Assembly: GCF_000420825.1 (NCBI RefSeq)
Contig: NZ_ATVR01000017.1
Location: forward strand, 1-64,000
From: Butyrivibrio sp. AE2015
GTDB lineage: Bacteria; Bacillota; Clostridia; Lachnospirales; Lachnospiraceae
Direction of reading: 5' to 3'
DNA length: 64,000 nt
A program made the position numbers and the translations under genes. Under the pieces are notes generated by a model. It worked only from the letters and a program-made list of their open reading frames with translations. It did no database searches and had not been told where the DNA came from. Positions 16,399 through 26,763 of this stretch are shown here, piece by piece. Within the stretch, counting starts at the first letter, position 1; each line of letters starts with the position of its first letter.

Positions 16399-18963
16399 AT
16401 GAGTATTATTGATAAGATTATTGGTACACATAGCGAAAGAGAACTTAAGAGAATTCGCAGCACTGTTGATTCAATTGAGGCTATGAGACCAAAAATGCAG
16501 GCTCTTTCTGATGAGGAACTCAGAGGCAAAACAGATGAGTTCAAGAAGAGACTGGCTAATGGGGAAACACTTGATGATATTATGCCTGAGGCATATGCTA
16601 CAGTTCGTGAGGCTGGTAAGCGTGTCCTTGGAATGGAACACTTCAGAGTACAGCTCATTGGTGGAGTTATCCTTCATCAGGGTAGAATCGCTGAGATGAG
16701 AACCGGTGAAGGTAAGACACTTGTAGCTACACTTCCTTCTTACCTTGACGCTCTTGAGGGCAAAGGTGTTCATGTAGTAACAGTTAACGATTACCTTGCA
16801 AAGCGTGACGCTGAGTGGATGGGTAAGATCCATGAGTTCCTCGGCCTTACCGTTGGTGTTGTTTTGAACAGCATGACTTCTGAAGAGAGAAGAGCTGCCT
16901 ATAACTGTGATATCACTTATGTTACAAACAACGAATTGGGATTTGATTACCTTCGTGATAACATGGCAATCTACAAAGAGCAGTGTGTTCTTCGTGGACT
17001 GAACTATGCCATCATCGATGAGATAGACTCTATCCTTATTGATGAAGCAAGAACACCTCTTATTATTTCCGGTCAGTCCGATAAATCAACAAAGCTTTAT
17101 GAAGCATGCGACATCCTTGCTAAGCAGATGACACGTGGTGAGGATATGGAAGACCTCACTAAGATGGATGCCATCATGGGTGTTGAGAGAGAAGAGACCG
17201 GTGACTTTATCGTCAATGAGAAAGATAAGATCGTAAACCTTACAGCACAGGGTGTTGCCAAGGTTGAGAGATTCTTTAGAATAGAGAACCTTGCTGATCC
17301 TGAGAACCTTGAGATCCAGCACAATATCATCCTTGCTCTTCGTGCAAACAACCTTATGCAGAGAGATCACGACTACATCGTTAAGGATGATGAAGTTCTT
17401 ATTGTTGATGAGTTCACAGGTCGTGTAATGCCGGGAAGACGTTATTCAGATGGTCTTCACCAGGCAATCGAGGCAAAAGAGCATGTTAAGGTTAAGAGAG
17501 AGTCCAAGACTCTTGCTACTATCACTTTCCAGAACTTCTTTAACAAGTTCGAGAAAAAGTGTGGTATGACAGGTACTGCTCTTACAGAGGAAAGAGAATT
17601 CCGTGATATCTACGGAATGGACGTTATCGAGATTCCTACAAACGAGCCTGTTATCCGTAAGGATCTTCAGGATGCTGTTTATAAGACTAAAAAAGAGAAG
17701 TTGAACGCTATCTGTGATGCAGTAGAGGAAGCTCATGCAAAGGGACAGCCTGTACTGGTTGGTACTATCACTATTGAGTCTTCTGAGGAAATAAGTAAGC
17801 TCCTTAGAAAACGTGGTATTCAGCATCAGGTACTTAATGCCAAATTCCATGAAATGGAAGCTGAGATTGTAGCAGAGGCTGGTAAGCACGGTGCCGTTAC
17901 AATCGCTACTAACATGGCAGGCCGTGGTACAGATATTAAGCTTGACGAAGAGTCAAGGGCAGCAGGCGGACTTAAGATCATCGGTACAGAGAGACACGAG
18001 AGCAGACGTATCGACAATCAGCTCCGTGGTCGTGCCGGCCGTCAGGGTGATCCTGGTGAATCCAAGTTCTATCTTTCACTTGAGGACAACCTCATGAGAC
18101 TCTTTGGTTCAGAGAGACTTATCGCAATGTTCAATGCCCTTAAGATTCCTGATGGACAGGAAATTGAGCACTCATCTCTTTCAAAGGCTATTGAATCAGC
18201 TCAGAAGAAGATCGAGTCCAACAACTATGCGATCAGAAAGAATCTTCTTGAGTATGACCAGGTTAACAACGAGCAGAGAGAGATCATCTATGCAGAGCGT
18301 AAGAAAGTTCTTGATGGAGACTCCATGAGAGATTCTATCTACAAGATGATCACTGATATTGTAGAAAATGCAGTAGAGACAGTTGTAGGTGAGGAGAATG
18401 ATCCGGATAACTGGAACCTTGCTGAGCTCAATGAGCTTTTACTTCCAACTGTACCACTTAAGAAGATCACAAGAGGACGTATCGAGACTCTTACAAAAGC
18501 AGGACTTCTTCAGCAGTTAAAAGAGGAAGCAGTTAAGCTTTATGAGTCAAAAGAGGCAGAGTTCCCTGAACCAGAAACAATCCGTGAGATTGAGCGTGTA
18601 ATCCTTCTGAAGGTAATTGACAGAAAGTGGATGGATCATATCGATGATATGGATCAGCTCCGTCAGGGAATCGGACTTCAGGCATATGGCCAGAGAGACC
18701 CTAAGCTTGAGTACAAGCTTGCAGGCTATGAGATGTTCGATGATATGACCAGAAATATCAAGGAAGATACAGTAAGACTTCTTTTCCATGTTCATATTGA
18801 GGAGAAGGTTGAGCGTGAGCAGGTAGCCAAAGTTACAGGAACAAATAAGGATGATTCAGTTGCAAAGACTCCTGTTAAGAGAGTTGAAGCTAAGGTTTAT
18901 CCAAATGATCCATGTCCATGCGGAAGTGGTAAAAAGTTTAAGAATTGTCATGGAAGAGTTTAA
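16399..18963 (+). CDS. secA: Protein translocase ATPase SecA
   Basis: An 854-aa SecA, the motor that pushes preproteins through SecYEG. Nucleotide-binding motifs are MRTGEGKT (about 97-104), [14 protein letters not shown] (about 207-220) and the second RecA-like domain with [12 protein letters not shown] and [13 protein letters not shown]. The C-terminus ends in the zinc-binding SEC-C motif [19 protein letters not shown], which contacts SecB or ribosomes. Length is normal. AGGAATAAAAC precedes the ATG. prfB follows after 20 bp, giving a secA-prfB operon as in many Firmicutes. Confidence 0.98.
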   Translation: MSIIDKIIGTHSERELKRIRSTVDSIEAMRPKMQALSDEELRGKTDEFKKRLANGETLDDIMPEAYATVREAGKRVLGMEHFRVQLIGGVILHQGRIAEMRTGEGKTLVATLPSYLDALEGKGVHVVTVNDYLAKRDAEWMGKIHEFLGLTVGVVLNSMTSEERRAAYNCDITYVTNNELGFDYLRDNMAIYKEQCVLRGLNYAIIDEIDSILIDEARTPLIISGQSDKSTKLYEACDILAKQMTRGEDMEDLTKMDAIMGVEREETGDFIVNEKDKIVNLTAQGVAKVERFFRIENLADPENLEIQHNIILALRANNLMQRDHDYIVKDDEVLIVDEFTGRVMPGRRYSDGLHQAIEAKEHVKVKRESKTLATITFQNFFNKFEKKCGMTGTALTEEREFRDIYGMDVIEIPTNEPVIRKDLQDAVYKTKKEKLNAICDAVEEAHAKGQPVLVGTITIESSEEISKLLRKRGIQHQVLNAKFHEMEAEIVAEAGKHGAVTIATNMAGRGTDIKLDEESRAAGGLKIIGTERHESRRIDNQLRGRAGRQGDPGESKFYLSLEDNLMRLFGSERLIAMFNALKIPDGQEIEHSSLSKAIESAQKKIESNNYAIRKNLLEYDQVNNEQREIIYAERKKVLDGDSMRDSIYKMITDIVENAVETVVGEENDPDNWNLAELNELLLPTVPLKKITRGRIETLTKAGLLQQLKEEAVKLYESKEAEFPEPETIREIERVILLKVIDRKWMDHIDDMDQLRQGIGLQAYGQRDPKLEYKLAGYEMFDDMTRNIKEDTVRLLFHVHIEEKVEREQVAKVTGTNKDDSVAKTPVKRVEAKVYPNDPCPCGSGKKFKNCHGRV

Positions 18964-18983
18964 GTAATTAGAAAGGTAAGTAT

Positions 18984-20126
18984 ATGGTAGTTTTAGATCA
19001 GATGAAGGTTGAGATCCAGAACCTGCAGGATACTTTAAAAGAAGTTACTGCTTCTCTTGACCTTGAGTCTAAGAAAAAGATAATTGAAGAGCTTAGTCGT
19101 GAGATGGAAGAGCCTGGTTTCTGGGATGATGCAGAAAAGGCCAATAAAAAGACAAAAGATCTTAAGAATATGCAGGATCTTGTTGAAAACATCGAAAGAC
19201 TTAACAATCAGTACGGCGATATCATTGATCTTATCGATATGCAGAATGCAGAAGGTGTAGATGACGATGATATGGCTGCTGAGATCAGATCAGAGCTTGA
19301 TGAGTTTGAGGAGACTTTAGAGAATATCCGTATCAGCAATCTTCTCAATCAGCCTTATGATAAATATGACGTAATCCTTCGTCTCAATGCAGGCGCAGGC
19401 GGAACAGAGGCTTGTGACTGGGCTAGCATGCTTTATCGTATGTATACAAGATGGGCAGAGAGAAAGGGTTTTACAACAGAAGTTCTCGATCTTCTCGATG
19501 GTGATGAAGCCGGAATCAAGTCAGTTACATTTCAGATTTCAGGAACAAATGCTTATGGACTTTTAAAGTCAGAGCATGGTGTTCACAGACTTGTTCGTAT
19601 CAGCCCGTTCAATGCACAGGCTAAGCGTCAGACATCATTCGTTTCATGCGATGTTATGCCTGATATTGAAGAGGACGTAGATGTTGAGATCAATCCTGAT
19701 GATCTTAGAATTGATACATATCGTTCAAGTGGTGCCGGTGGACAGCACATCAACAAGACATCATCAGCTGTACGTATCACACATATTCCTACAGGCGTTG
19801 TAGTTGCCTGCCAGAATGAGCGTTCACAGTTCCAGAATAAAGACAAGGCTATGCAGATGTTGAAAGCTAAACTGTTTATCATGAAACAGGAAGAGCAGGC
19901 TGCAAAGCTTGACGGAATCCGTGGCGAAGTAAAGGATAATGCATGGGGAAGCCAGATCAGATCCTATGTCCTTCAGCCATACACAATGGTAAATGATACA
20001 AGAACAGGATTTAAGGCATCTAACGCTGACGGCGTTCTTGATGGTGATCTTGATCCATTTATCAATGCATATCTTAAGTGGCTTGCAACAGGTGGAAAGC
20101 CGGTTGGAGATACTTCAGAAGAATAA
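18984..20126 (+). CDS. prfB: Peptide chain release factor 2, without frameshift site
   Basis: A 380-aa RF2, which ends translation at UGA and UAA. The stop-recognition tripeptide SPF (RISPFNAQ, about 207-209) identifies RF2, and the catalytic GGQ is in GAGGQHINK near residue 252. In many bacteria prfB needs a +1 frameshift at CTTTGAC early in the gene. Here the corresponding site reads CTTGAC in frame (19056-19061), so the whole protein is read without a shift and the usual autoregulation by RF2 level is absent. AGAAAGG precedes the ATG. It is the last gene of the secA operon. Confidence 0.97.
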   Translation: MVVLDQMKVEIQNLQDTLKEVTASLDLESKKKIIEELSREMEEPGFWDDAEKANKKTKDLKNMQDLVENIERLNNQYGDIIDLIDMQNAEGVDDDDMAAEIRSELDEFEETLENIRISNLLNQPYDKYDVILRLNAGAGGTEACDWASMLYRMYTRWAERKGFTTEVLDLLDGDEAGIKSVTFQISGTNAYGLLKSEHGVHRLVRISPFNAQAKRQTSFVSCDVMPDIEEDVDVEINPDDLRIDTYRSSGAGGQHINKTSSAVRITHIPTGVVVACQNERSQFQNKDKAMQMLKAKLFIMKQEEQAAKLDGIRGEVKDNAWGSQIRSYVLQPYTMVNDTRTGFKASNADGVLDGDLDPFINAYLKWLATGGKPVGDTSEE

Positions 20127-20133
20127 TTACAGG

Positions 20134-20163
20134 GGATGCGACTTTTGTGCGCATCCTTTTTTT
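20134..20163 (+). terminator. Terminator of secA-prfB
   Basis: The stem GGATGCG (20134-20140) / CGCATCC (20150-20156) is followed by seven T, 8 nt after the prfB stop. Confidence 0.92.
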
Positions 20164-20239
20164 GATGTTTTTTATTCAAAAAATAACTTTCGAAATTTAG
20201 CTATTCCTAGTACAATATTGTATTAGGGGAGTTAGATTT

Positions 20240-21322
20240 ATGAAAATTATTGAAAATGCCAAGGCTTTATTGAACTTATTTAAAGATTACCGTTCTATGA
20301 ATGATGATGATCTGGCTGATTTTTACCAGTCAAAGTGCGATTATTATCAGAATTATGTGGCTATCAGTTTAGTGGTTGGCGCATTTTTTTCTATTACATA
20401 TATTTTCTCTGATTATTTGCTCAATGGCACATATCTTCCGACACTTATTCCCAGATTTTCAATACTTGTAGCGCTGGCACTTTTTTTGGTGCTCATTAAT
20501 TTTGTGCGTGACAGCAAGCTCATTACCTTTTTGGATTTTGCCCTTGCCCATTGCATAGTGTTTGCGACTATGTGGTCCATCTATCATCTTGATATCAAGG
20601 TTCATGCCAGTGAAGGCTTTATAATCATGAACGTGGTATTTTTGACAGTTGGATTCGTTTCAAGGCCAAGATATACCTTTCTTTCCAGTGTGATCTTCAT
20701 TCTTGAGATCCTTATCACCAACAATTTTAATCACTATCCCAATCTTGATATTATTCTTGCGCTGCAGATCCCGGTTGGTCTTGCAGTTATAAGTTCACAT
20801 GTGCTTCTGACATTGTATTACCTTGATCATTACAGGGTTCGCCAGAAGCTTGAACTTGCGATGGTTACAGACCCGCTCACTCAGGTTTATAACAGACACC
20901 TTTTGGAAAAAATTGTAACAAAGAATGCTCTTATTGATGCTCAGGAGCCTATCGCAATAGCAATGCTTGATATCGATTACTTTAAGCAGGTCAATGATGA
21001 GCATGGTCACTATACAGGGGACCTTACACTTTTGTATATCGGTAAAAAGCTTTCAACAGAAACTCACGGTGATGACTATGTTATCAGATTTGGCGGTGAG
21101 GAATTCATTATTATCTTCAAGAACTGCGATGTGAATAATGCCTGCGCAAGAATGGAGCAGTTCAGGCGCGATATAGAGGCTGCAACAGATACACCTGTTC
21201 CGTTTACAGTATCTGTGGGAGTTTCCAAGTACACAGGCGATTTCGCAAAGAGCATACAGAACGTTGATTCAGCTTTGTATAAGGCTAAAAATACAGGAAG
21301 AAACAAGGTAGTGGTTGTTTAA
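20240..21322 (+). CDS. Membrane-bound diguanylate cyclase (GGDEF)
   Basis: A 360-aa protein with about six N-terminal membrane helices (residues 38-205) and a C-terminal GGDEF domain. DPLTQVYNRHLLE starts the domain, DIDYFKQVND binds metal and GTP, and the active site is RFGGEEF (about 282). It should make c-di-GMP. The inhibitory I-site RxxD, expected just before the active site, reads HGDD, so product inhibition is probably absent. TACAAT at 20211 is a likely -10 box. The gene overlaps or abuts the following MoxR gene, so co-transcription is possible although the functions differ. Confidence 0.93.
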   Translation: MKIIENAKALLNLFKDYRSMNDDDLADFYQSKCDYYQNYVAISLVVGAFFSITYIFSDYLLNGTYLPTLIPRFSILVALALFLVLINFVRDSKLITFLDFALAHCIVFATMWSIYHLDIKVHASEGFIIMNVVFLTVGFVSRPRYTFLSSVIFILEILITNNFNHYPNLDIILALQIPVGLAVISSHVLLTLYYLDHYRVRQKLELAMVTDPLTQVYNRHLLEKIVTKNALIDAQEPIAIAMLDIDYFKQVNDEHGHYTGDLTLLYIGKKLSTETHGDDYVIRFGGEEFIIIFKNCDVNNACARMEQFRRDIEAATDTPVPFTVSVGVSKYTGDFAKSIQNVDSALYKAKNTGRNKVVVV

Positions 21323-21323
21323 T

Positions 21324-22262
21324 ATGGGGAGCATAAAAGATATTCGAGACAATATTGGTAAGGTCTTAGTTGGTAAGGACGAGACAGTTCTTTTGACAGT
21401 GGTTGCTATGGTGGCCGGTGGACATGTTCTATTAGAGGATGTCCCCGGAACCGGTAAGACTATGCTAGCTAAGGCTTTGGCCAGATCGGTAGATGGAAGT
21501 TTTAAAAGAATTCAGTTTACACCGGACCTTCTCCCATCTGATATTACAGGACTTAATGTGTATCAGATGTCTAAGGGAGAGTTTGTTTTTAACAAGGGCC
21601 CGGTTTTTTGTAACATTCTTTTAGCGGATGAGATAAACAGAGCAACTCCCAGAACTCAGGCGGGACTTCTTGAGTGTATGGAGGAGAGGCAGGTAACAAT
21701 TGACGGGCAGACCAGGACTCTTGAGAGGCCGTTTTTTGTTATTGCAACTCAGAACCCTGTTGAGACCAGCGGAACCTTCCCTCTTCCGGAGGCACAGCTG
21801 GACAGATTTCTTATGAAGCTGTCTGTGGGATTTCCTGACAGAGCTGAAGAAATAAAGATCTTAGAGCGCTTTGATGGAAGCGGAAGCAGTGAAGCTCTGG
21901 AAAAGCTCAGCCCCGTAGCAGATCCAAAAGAGATAGAAGAAATGCATGACGAGGCTATGAAGGTGAAAGTTCATCCTCAGATAAAAGAGTACATTGCGGA
22001 CATTATAGTTGCCACCAGGAACAGAAGAGATGTATCTTCCGGAGTCAGCACAAGAGGAAGTCTTGCACTTCTTAACTGTGCCAAGGTTTTGGCCTATGCT
22101 GAGGGCAGGGACTATGTTGTTCCTGAGGATATTAAGAGACTTGCAGTGCCTGTTTTGGCCCATAGGCTTATTCTTTCTTCAGGCTATGGTGTAAATGCGG
22201 ATGCAAGTGGAATAATTCAGAGCATTCTTGATGAGATTACTGTGCCGACTGAGGATTTCTGA
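21324..22262 (+). CDS. MoxR-family AAA+ ATPase
   Basis: A 312-aa MoxR ATPase, a chaperone-like protein normally paired with DUF58 partners. The Walker A motif is EDVPGTGKT (about 36-44), the Walker B LADEINRATPRTQAGLLE, and sensor 1 lies in VIATQNPVETSGTFPLPEAQ. The ATG at 21324 overlaps the region of the cyclase stop; a TTG at 21315 is also possible. It is followed with 1-nt overlap by the DUF58 gene. The three-gene set fits the usual MoxR-DUF58-transglutaminase/membrane arrangement, here without a transglutaminase. Confidence 0.93.
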   Translation: MGSIKDIRDNIGKVLVGKDETVLLTVVAMVAGGHVLLEDVPGTGKTMLAKALARSVDGSFKRIQFTPDLLPSDITGLNVYQMSKGEFVFNKGPVFCNILLADEINRATPRTQAGLLECMEERQVTIDGQTRTLERPFFVIATQNPVETSGTFPLPEAQLDRFLMKLSVGFPDRAEEIKILERFDGSGSSEALEKLSPVADPKEIEEMHDEAMKVKVHPQIKEYIADIIVATRNRRDVSSGVSTRGSLALLNCAKVLAYAEGRDYVVPEDIKRLAVPVLAHRLILSSGYGVNADASGIIQSILDEITVPTEDF

Positions 22263-23386
22263 TGCCTATTATACTTATACCGATAGTTATTTTTGCTTTA
22301 TATCGTTTTGAAAAATGGCTCTTTGGTAACTTTTGGGACAAGGGGCTTATGGCCAGACTTGATTTTGTGGAAGAAGCGGTAAATGAGGGAGAAAAGGCTC
22401 ATTTGCAGGAAGTTATCACAAACAGGAACTTTTTGCCTCTTCACATTTTGCAGGTCAGTTTCCAGACTGATAAGGGGCTTGAGTTTTCTAAAGAGACCAA
22501 TTCCTCTGTCTCTGACAGAGTCAATGTGACGGATGTATTCAGTCTCGGACTATATGAAAAGATAACAAGAAGGCTGGAACTTGATTGCCAAAAGAGGGGG
22601 TATTACAGCATTTTGAAGACTTCTCTCAAGGCGTCAGATCTTTTTAGCCCTGATATCAGATACAACACCTTTGAACAGCACACAAATCTCTATGTTTATC
22701 CGGCGCAGCTTTCGGTCAGTAAGACAGATGTGCCATTTAGACAGCTTATGGGGGATGTGCTTTCAAAGCGTTTTTTGTATGAAGATAATTTTACTTTTCG
22801 CGGAATCAGGGATTATTCGATAACTGATCCGCAGAATATGGTGAACTGGAAGGCGACTGCCAAGACAGGGGATCTGAAGGTGAACCTGCATGATCACACA
22901 TCTTCCCAGGAAGTAAAGCTTATTTTAAATGTGGATGAGCCTGGAATCTTGTTCGAAAGGGAGCTTTTGGAGGACTGCATAAGGCTTACCATGTCCCTGG
23001 CTGGGAGATTTATTTCAGAAAATGTGCCGGTATCTCTTTTGACTAATGGAAGAGACAAGGTCACAGGGGAAAATATATCCCTATTGGCGGGAGCTTCAGC
23101 CCTTCATATGGTCAGCGTCAAAAGAGCTCTTGCAAGGATCGACCTTGAGAAGACGACTCCCAATTCTATGGCGGAGCCGGTGGAAAGAGAAGTTGCAAAC
23201 GTTGATATAGAAAATACAACCTTTTGCTATATTTCTACCACCAGAGGTGACGATTCTCTAAAGGCAGCAGGTCTTTTGGCCCAAAAGGCAGGGAAACTCT
23301 TGTGGCTGTGTCCACTCACCAAGGATATGAAAAAAGAGGGCCCTGCAGATTCTAAGATTGATTTCGAAGTGGTCATACATGAATAA
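22262..23386 (+). CDS. DUF58 domain protein
   Basis: A 374-aa DUF58 protein, the standard partner of MoxR ATPases; some have a vWA-like metal site. A short hydrophobic N-terminus (PIILIPIVIFALYRF) is followed by a beta-rich segment. The DUF58 core lies at about 185-260, with FRGIRDYSITDPQNMVNWKA, where the conserved RxYxxxDxxxxINW pattern is recognisable. The start overlaps the MoxR stop by 1 nt (TGATG). The role is inferred from context: assembly or quality control of an envelope complex. Confidence 0.85.
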   Translation: MPIILIPIVIFALYRFEKWLFGNFWDKGLMARLDFVEEAVNEGEKAHLQEVITNRNFLPLHILQVSFQTDKGLEFSKETNSSVSDRVNVTDVFSLGLYEKITRRLELDCQKRGYYSILKTSLKASDLFSPDIRYNTFEQHTNLYVYPAQLSVSKTDVPFRQLMGDVLSKRFLYEDNFTFRGIRDYSITDPQNMVNWKATAKTGDLKVNLHDHTSSQEVKLILNVDEPGILFERELLEDCIRLTMSLAGRFISENVPVSLLTNGRDKVTGENISLLAGASALHMVSVKRALARIDLEKTTPNSMAEPVEREVANVDIENTTFCYISTTRGDDSLKAAGLLAQKAGKLLWLCPLTKDMKKEGPADSKIDFEVVIHE

Positions 23387-24473
23387 GAGGATAGAAATAT
23401 TAAGGATAATAAATAATATAGTCATAGCCCTGAGCCTGAATATTCTTGGGATAATGTCTTTAAGGCTCGGTTTAAAAAAGGAAGTGGTCATTGTGTTTTT
23501 GGGAATCACTTTACTTTTGGTGCTGATAACCACTGCCCTTGAGAGGGTGAGAGAAAATCTTGTTTTTTATCCTGATATTTCTGAGGCTTTTTTCTTTATT
23601 GCTCTGTATATCTTTTGCAGAATTGCAAAAATTCAGGAAGGCGTGATAATAGTTCTTGCAGGCGAGGCTGTATGGGGAATCTTGGCGGTTCTATATTACA
23701 ACGCCAGGCAGATCCTGGATGCAATGGTTCCCTTTAAAGACGGTGCAAGTGTTCCTATGGACATGGTGAAAAAGAATAATGGCAAGATGGTCAGTTTGTC
23801 AGTGGCAGCGGTGGCTCTTTCAATGTTTATCTGTACTTTGCTTGATTACGGAAAAGAGATAGCGGCTGCGGCAAAATATCTGATTATTAGCTTTTTGAGG
23901 TGGCTTTTTGGATTCTTTAAATTTAAAGAGTCGGAAGAATATGTGCCACTACAGGAGAAGCAGGAATTTGGACAACTTCAGAGTCTTTTACCCGAAGATT
24001 ATGAAGACGATTCCATTTGGCACAGTATTTGGGAAATTTTGTACTGGGTTTTGGCGGCAGTTGTTCTTATTGCAGTGGTAGTTCTTTTGATAAGGGGAAT
24101 AGGCAGAATCTACAGGACATTGAAAAACTCAAGGAATGTTCTCAGGGATAAGCTTATGCGGGACAAGATTGAGTACTTGAGCCCATTTGATAAAAAAGAA
24201 AGTGGAAACTCCAGCAAAAGAGGCGAATCATTTTTGCAGATGAGACTCAGTAATGAGGGAAGAGTAAGGCTTTTATTTAAGAAGTATATAAAAAATGGAA
24301 GCGGCTATTCTGATGTCAGGGAAAGCCAGACGCCAAGTGAACTTGAAATGACTTCAAATGGAAGGGCGTCTGCGGCTTTTAGTATCTATGAAAAGGCCAG
24401 ATACAGTGAACATCAGATAACCGCTGAAGATTTGAAAAATATAAAAAAAGCTGTGAAGGAGCAGGACTTTTAA
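23379..24473 (+). CDS. Membrane protein of the MoxR operon (DUF4129-like C-terminus)
   Basis: A 364-aa membrane protein with four or more N-terminal helices, a charged loop, one further helix near 230-250 (WVLAAVVLIAVVVLLIRG) and a cytoplasmic tail. The tail (RVRLLFKKYIKNG, then TPSELEM, then ARYSEHQIT) matches the pattern of DUF4129 domains, which accompany MoxR/DUF58 and transglutaminase-like genes. It starts inside the DUF58 gene (8-bp overlap). The 3' end overlaps the opposite lipoprotein gene by 4 bp. The precise role is unknown. Confidence 0.7.
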   Translation: MNKRIEILRIINNIVIALSLNILGIMSLRLGLKKEVVIVFLGITLLLVLITTALERVRENLVFYPDISEAFFFIALYIFCRIAKIQEGVIIVLAGEAVWGILAVLYYNARQILDAMVPFKDGASVPMDMVKKNNGKMVSLSVAAVALSMFICTLLDYGKEIAAAAKYLIISFLRWLFGFFKFKESEEYVPLQEKQEFGQLQSLLPEDYEDDSIWHSIWEILYWVLAAVVLIAVVVLLIRGIGRIYRTLKNSRNVLRDKLMRDKIEYLSPFDKKESGNSSKRGESFLQMRLSNEGRVRLLFKKYIKNGSGYSDVRESQTPSELEMTSNGRASAAFSIYEKARYSEHQITAEDLKNIKKAVKEQDF

Positions 24474-25612
24474 AATATTGAGGTGACATTTGTGATGCTG
24501 TTGTCGGTCACCTTAAAGGACCAGATTGAGTGCCCTTTAAGTCTGTGCTCTGTAAGAAAATAGGTATCGTCTACATTCGAGATGTAGTAAGGAGTTCCGC
24601 CTCCTATGAAGTACGTTGAATAGATGTCTTCATATTTTCCCTGGCTTAAGTCAGAGAGGGAAGGTGTCTTTATTATGGTTGCATAATCCTGCGAACCTGT
24701 TGTGTCTGTTGAAACAGAAATATAATAGTAATCCTGGATCTTTGTAATTTGCACCATTCCTGCAACTAAAGCGGGGACGGTGTATTTTTCTTTTATCTCT
24801 AAGGTATCGAGGTCGCACATTATGATGTTGGAAGCCCCGGCAGAATCTGTGTCGGAAACTCCTGAAACAAAGTAGATGTAGCCATCAATTATAGAGAAGG
24901 AGCGTACGTAGATTCCGTCAAGCTCGTCAATTTTCTTTATATCTGTGAGGTACATCCTTGTTGAATCGGATGTGTGTCTGAAACAGTAAAGCTCTCCGGT
25001 TGTAGAACTCCATACGTAAAAGGTGTCAGTGATCTCGTTGTAAACAGTATAATGTGGCCTGTTTCCGATATCATAAAAGGTCTGGGTATGTGCAAATTTA
25101 TCATTAACTTTTTCGTAGATCAGAACCCTGTTATTCTCTGTATCATCAATCATGTAAACGGAGCCGTCGCTAGCAATTGTGTGAGGTTGTGTGGCATCTC
25201 CTGACATGATGTACCACTCATCGAGTGGAGCATTCAGATCGTCTGAGTAAATGACTCTGTTGTGGTAGCAGTCTACTATGAACCAGGTATCATCCTGTTT
25301 GGTGATGTAAGTTGGTACGCTGAGCTCGGTGTCGTAGTTTTGTACAACGTCTACGCCTGCAATGGCATCTTCTATGTCACCGTCGTCCTCTGCCTCTGCA
25401 AGCTCCTGGCCTACAGAAGTAAGGTTTGACTCCGAAATGTATGTAGTTCCATCAAAAGGTGATGAAGGAGTCAGAGTAGTTGAAGTAAAAGAGGCCTGAC
25501 TGGTAGTATCTTCAGGTGCTGTAACAGTGCCAGAGCCGGCAATCTGGCATCCTGTGAGCATTGAAATGGCCAAAATAAGGCCTGCTGTTTTATATAAAAA
25601 TGTCTTTTTCAT
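24470..25612 (-). CDS. Secreted lipoprotein, beta-propeller-like
   Basis: A 380-aa lipoprotein. The signal peptide ends in the lipobox LTGC (Cys22), and a Thr/Ser-rich linker to about 60 follows. The remainder is beta-rich with repeated blades such as DDTWFIVDCYHNRVIYSDD, DGSVYMIDDTENNRVLIYE and NEITDTFYVWSSTTGELYCF, suggesting a propeller of NHL or similar type. It probably binds a ligand outside the membrane; I cannot name a function. AAAAGGGAC precedes the start. It is transcribed alone, divergent from the polysaccharide cluster. Confidence 0.75.
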   Translation of the reverse strand: MKKTFLYKTAGLILAISMLTGCQIAGSGTVTAPEDTTSQASFTSTTLTPSSPFDGTTYISESNLTSVGQELAEAEDDGDIEDAIAGVDVVQNYDTELSVPTYITKQDDTWFIVDCYHNRVIYSDDLNAPLDEWYIMSGDATQPHTIASDGSVYMIDDTENNRVLIYEKVNDKFAHTQTFYDIGNRPHYTVYNEITDTFYVWSSTTGELYCFRHTSDSTRMYLTDIKKIDELDGIYVRSFSIIDGYIYFVSGVSDTDSAGASNIIMCDLDTLEIKEKYTVPALVAGMVQITKIQDYYYISVSTDTTGSQDYATIIKTPSLSDLSQGKYEDIYSTYFIGGGTPYYISNVDDTYFLTEHRLKGHSIWSFKVTDNSITNVTSIF

Positions 25613-25676
25613 TGAAATATGTCCCTTTTCAAAACTCCTTTTAGTTTACATTATGTTTGTTTCAAGGTAAAGGATA

Positions 25677-25705
25677 TTGAAAAATATACTATAAAACGTT
25701 ACGAT
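25677..25705 (+). promoter_or_regulatory. Probable promoter of the polysaccharide cluster
   Basis: TTGAAA (25677-25682) and TACGAT (25700-25705) are 17 bp apart, 36 bp before the first glycosyltransferase gene. A second -10 candidate, TATAAT, lies at 25709-25714. Confidence 0.5.
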
Positions 25706-25740
25706 TATTATAATAATATCGCATATCCAGGGGGTATAGT

Positions 25741-26763
25741 ATGGTTACGATCAGTCTCTGTATGATAGTTAAAAATGAAGAAAATTGCCTTGAGAAGTGC
25801 CTTGGCAGCCTAAAAGGCCTTGTTGACGAGATGATTGTGGTTGATACCGGGTCTACAGACAAGACAAAAGAAATTGCGAATGCCTTCGGTGCTAAAGTTT
25901 ACGACTTTAAGTGGACCGGAGATTTTAGTGAGGCCAGAAATTTCTCTTTTTCCAAGGCAACCTGTGACTACATATATTCGGCAGATGCAGATGAGGAGCT
26001 GGATGAGACAAACAGGGAAAGGTTTTTGCAGATGAAAAGAGATCTGGAAGAACTTGATATTGACATCGTACAGATGTACTATTGTAACCAGTTGTCTTTT
26101 AGGACGGTTTATAACTTTGATAGAGAATTAAGACCAAAGCTCTTTAAGAGAGTCAGGTATTTTACATGGGAAGACCCTATTCATGAACAGGTGGTTTTGG
26201 ATCCTGTTATCGTTAATTCTGAGATTGAGATCATACACAATCCCGGTGAGAATCACTCTGCCAGAGATTTAAATGCATTCAGAAAGGCCATTGCAGATGG
26301 GAAATTCCTGTCAAGGCGCCTTTATGGGATGTATGCAAGAGAGCTGATGATGGCCGGAACTGATGATGACTTTTTGAAAGCAAAAAGTTTTTTTGAAGAA
26401 TCACTAAAGGATACCCACAGAAGTCTTGATGAGATAAAAGAGGGAAGCTGCATTCTGTCGCATATCGCTGTGATAGAAGGAGATGTGTCAGCTCTTTTGA
26501 AGTATGCCTTAAAAGACGCAATAACTGAAATGTCCAGTGAGGTTTGCTACGAACTTGGTGATTTTTACTATAGCCAAAAGGACTATGATGAGGCTATAGT
26601 GTGGTATTATAATGCAGCATACGAGTGCGAGAGCATTCTGGATGTTAAAAAATCAAAAGAGCTTCCAAGGCTTGCGATTGCCAAATGCTACAGAGCCCTT
26701 GGCAACAGTGAGCTTGCAGAAGATTATGAAAAGGAAGCTTTAGAAGTACAAAAGGAAGAGTAA
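25741..26763 (+). CDS. Family 2 glycosyltransferase with TPR-like tail
   Basis: A 340-aa protein. Residues 1-110 are a GT2 domain of the SunS/WaaE-like type: ISLCMIVKNEENCLEKCLGS, then DEMIVVDTGSTDKT, then YIYSADADEELDE, where the DAD motif binds metal. The C-terminal half (from about 190) is helical, with TPR-like units such as EVCYELGDFYYSQKDYDEAIVWYYNAAYE. Such proteins glycosylate other proteins or polysaccharides. GGGGG lies 8 nt before the ATG. Its stop overlaps the next start (TAATG), so it is the first gene of a tightly packed operon for CDP-deoxysugar formation and transfer. Confidence 0.88.
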   Translation: MVTISLCMIVKNEENCLEKCLGSLKGLVDEMIVVDTGSTDKTKEIANAFGAKVYDFKWTGDFSEARNFSFSKATCDYIYSADADEELDETNRERFLQMKRDLEELDIDIVQMYYCNQLSFRTVYNFDRELRPKLFKRVRYFTWEDPIHEQVVLDPVIVNSEIEIIHNPGENHSARDLNAFRKAIADGKFLSRRLYGMYARELMMAGTDDDFLKAKSFFEESLKDTHRSLDEIKEGSCILSHIAVIEGDVSALLKYALKDAITEMSSEVCYELGDFYYSQKDYDEAIVWYYNAAYECESILDVKKSKELPRLAIAKCYRALGNSELAEDYEKEALEVQKEE

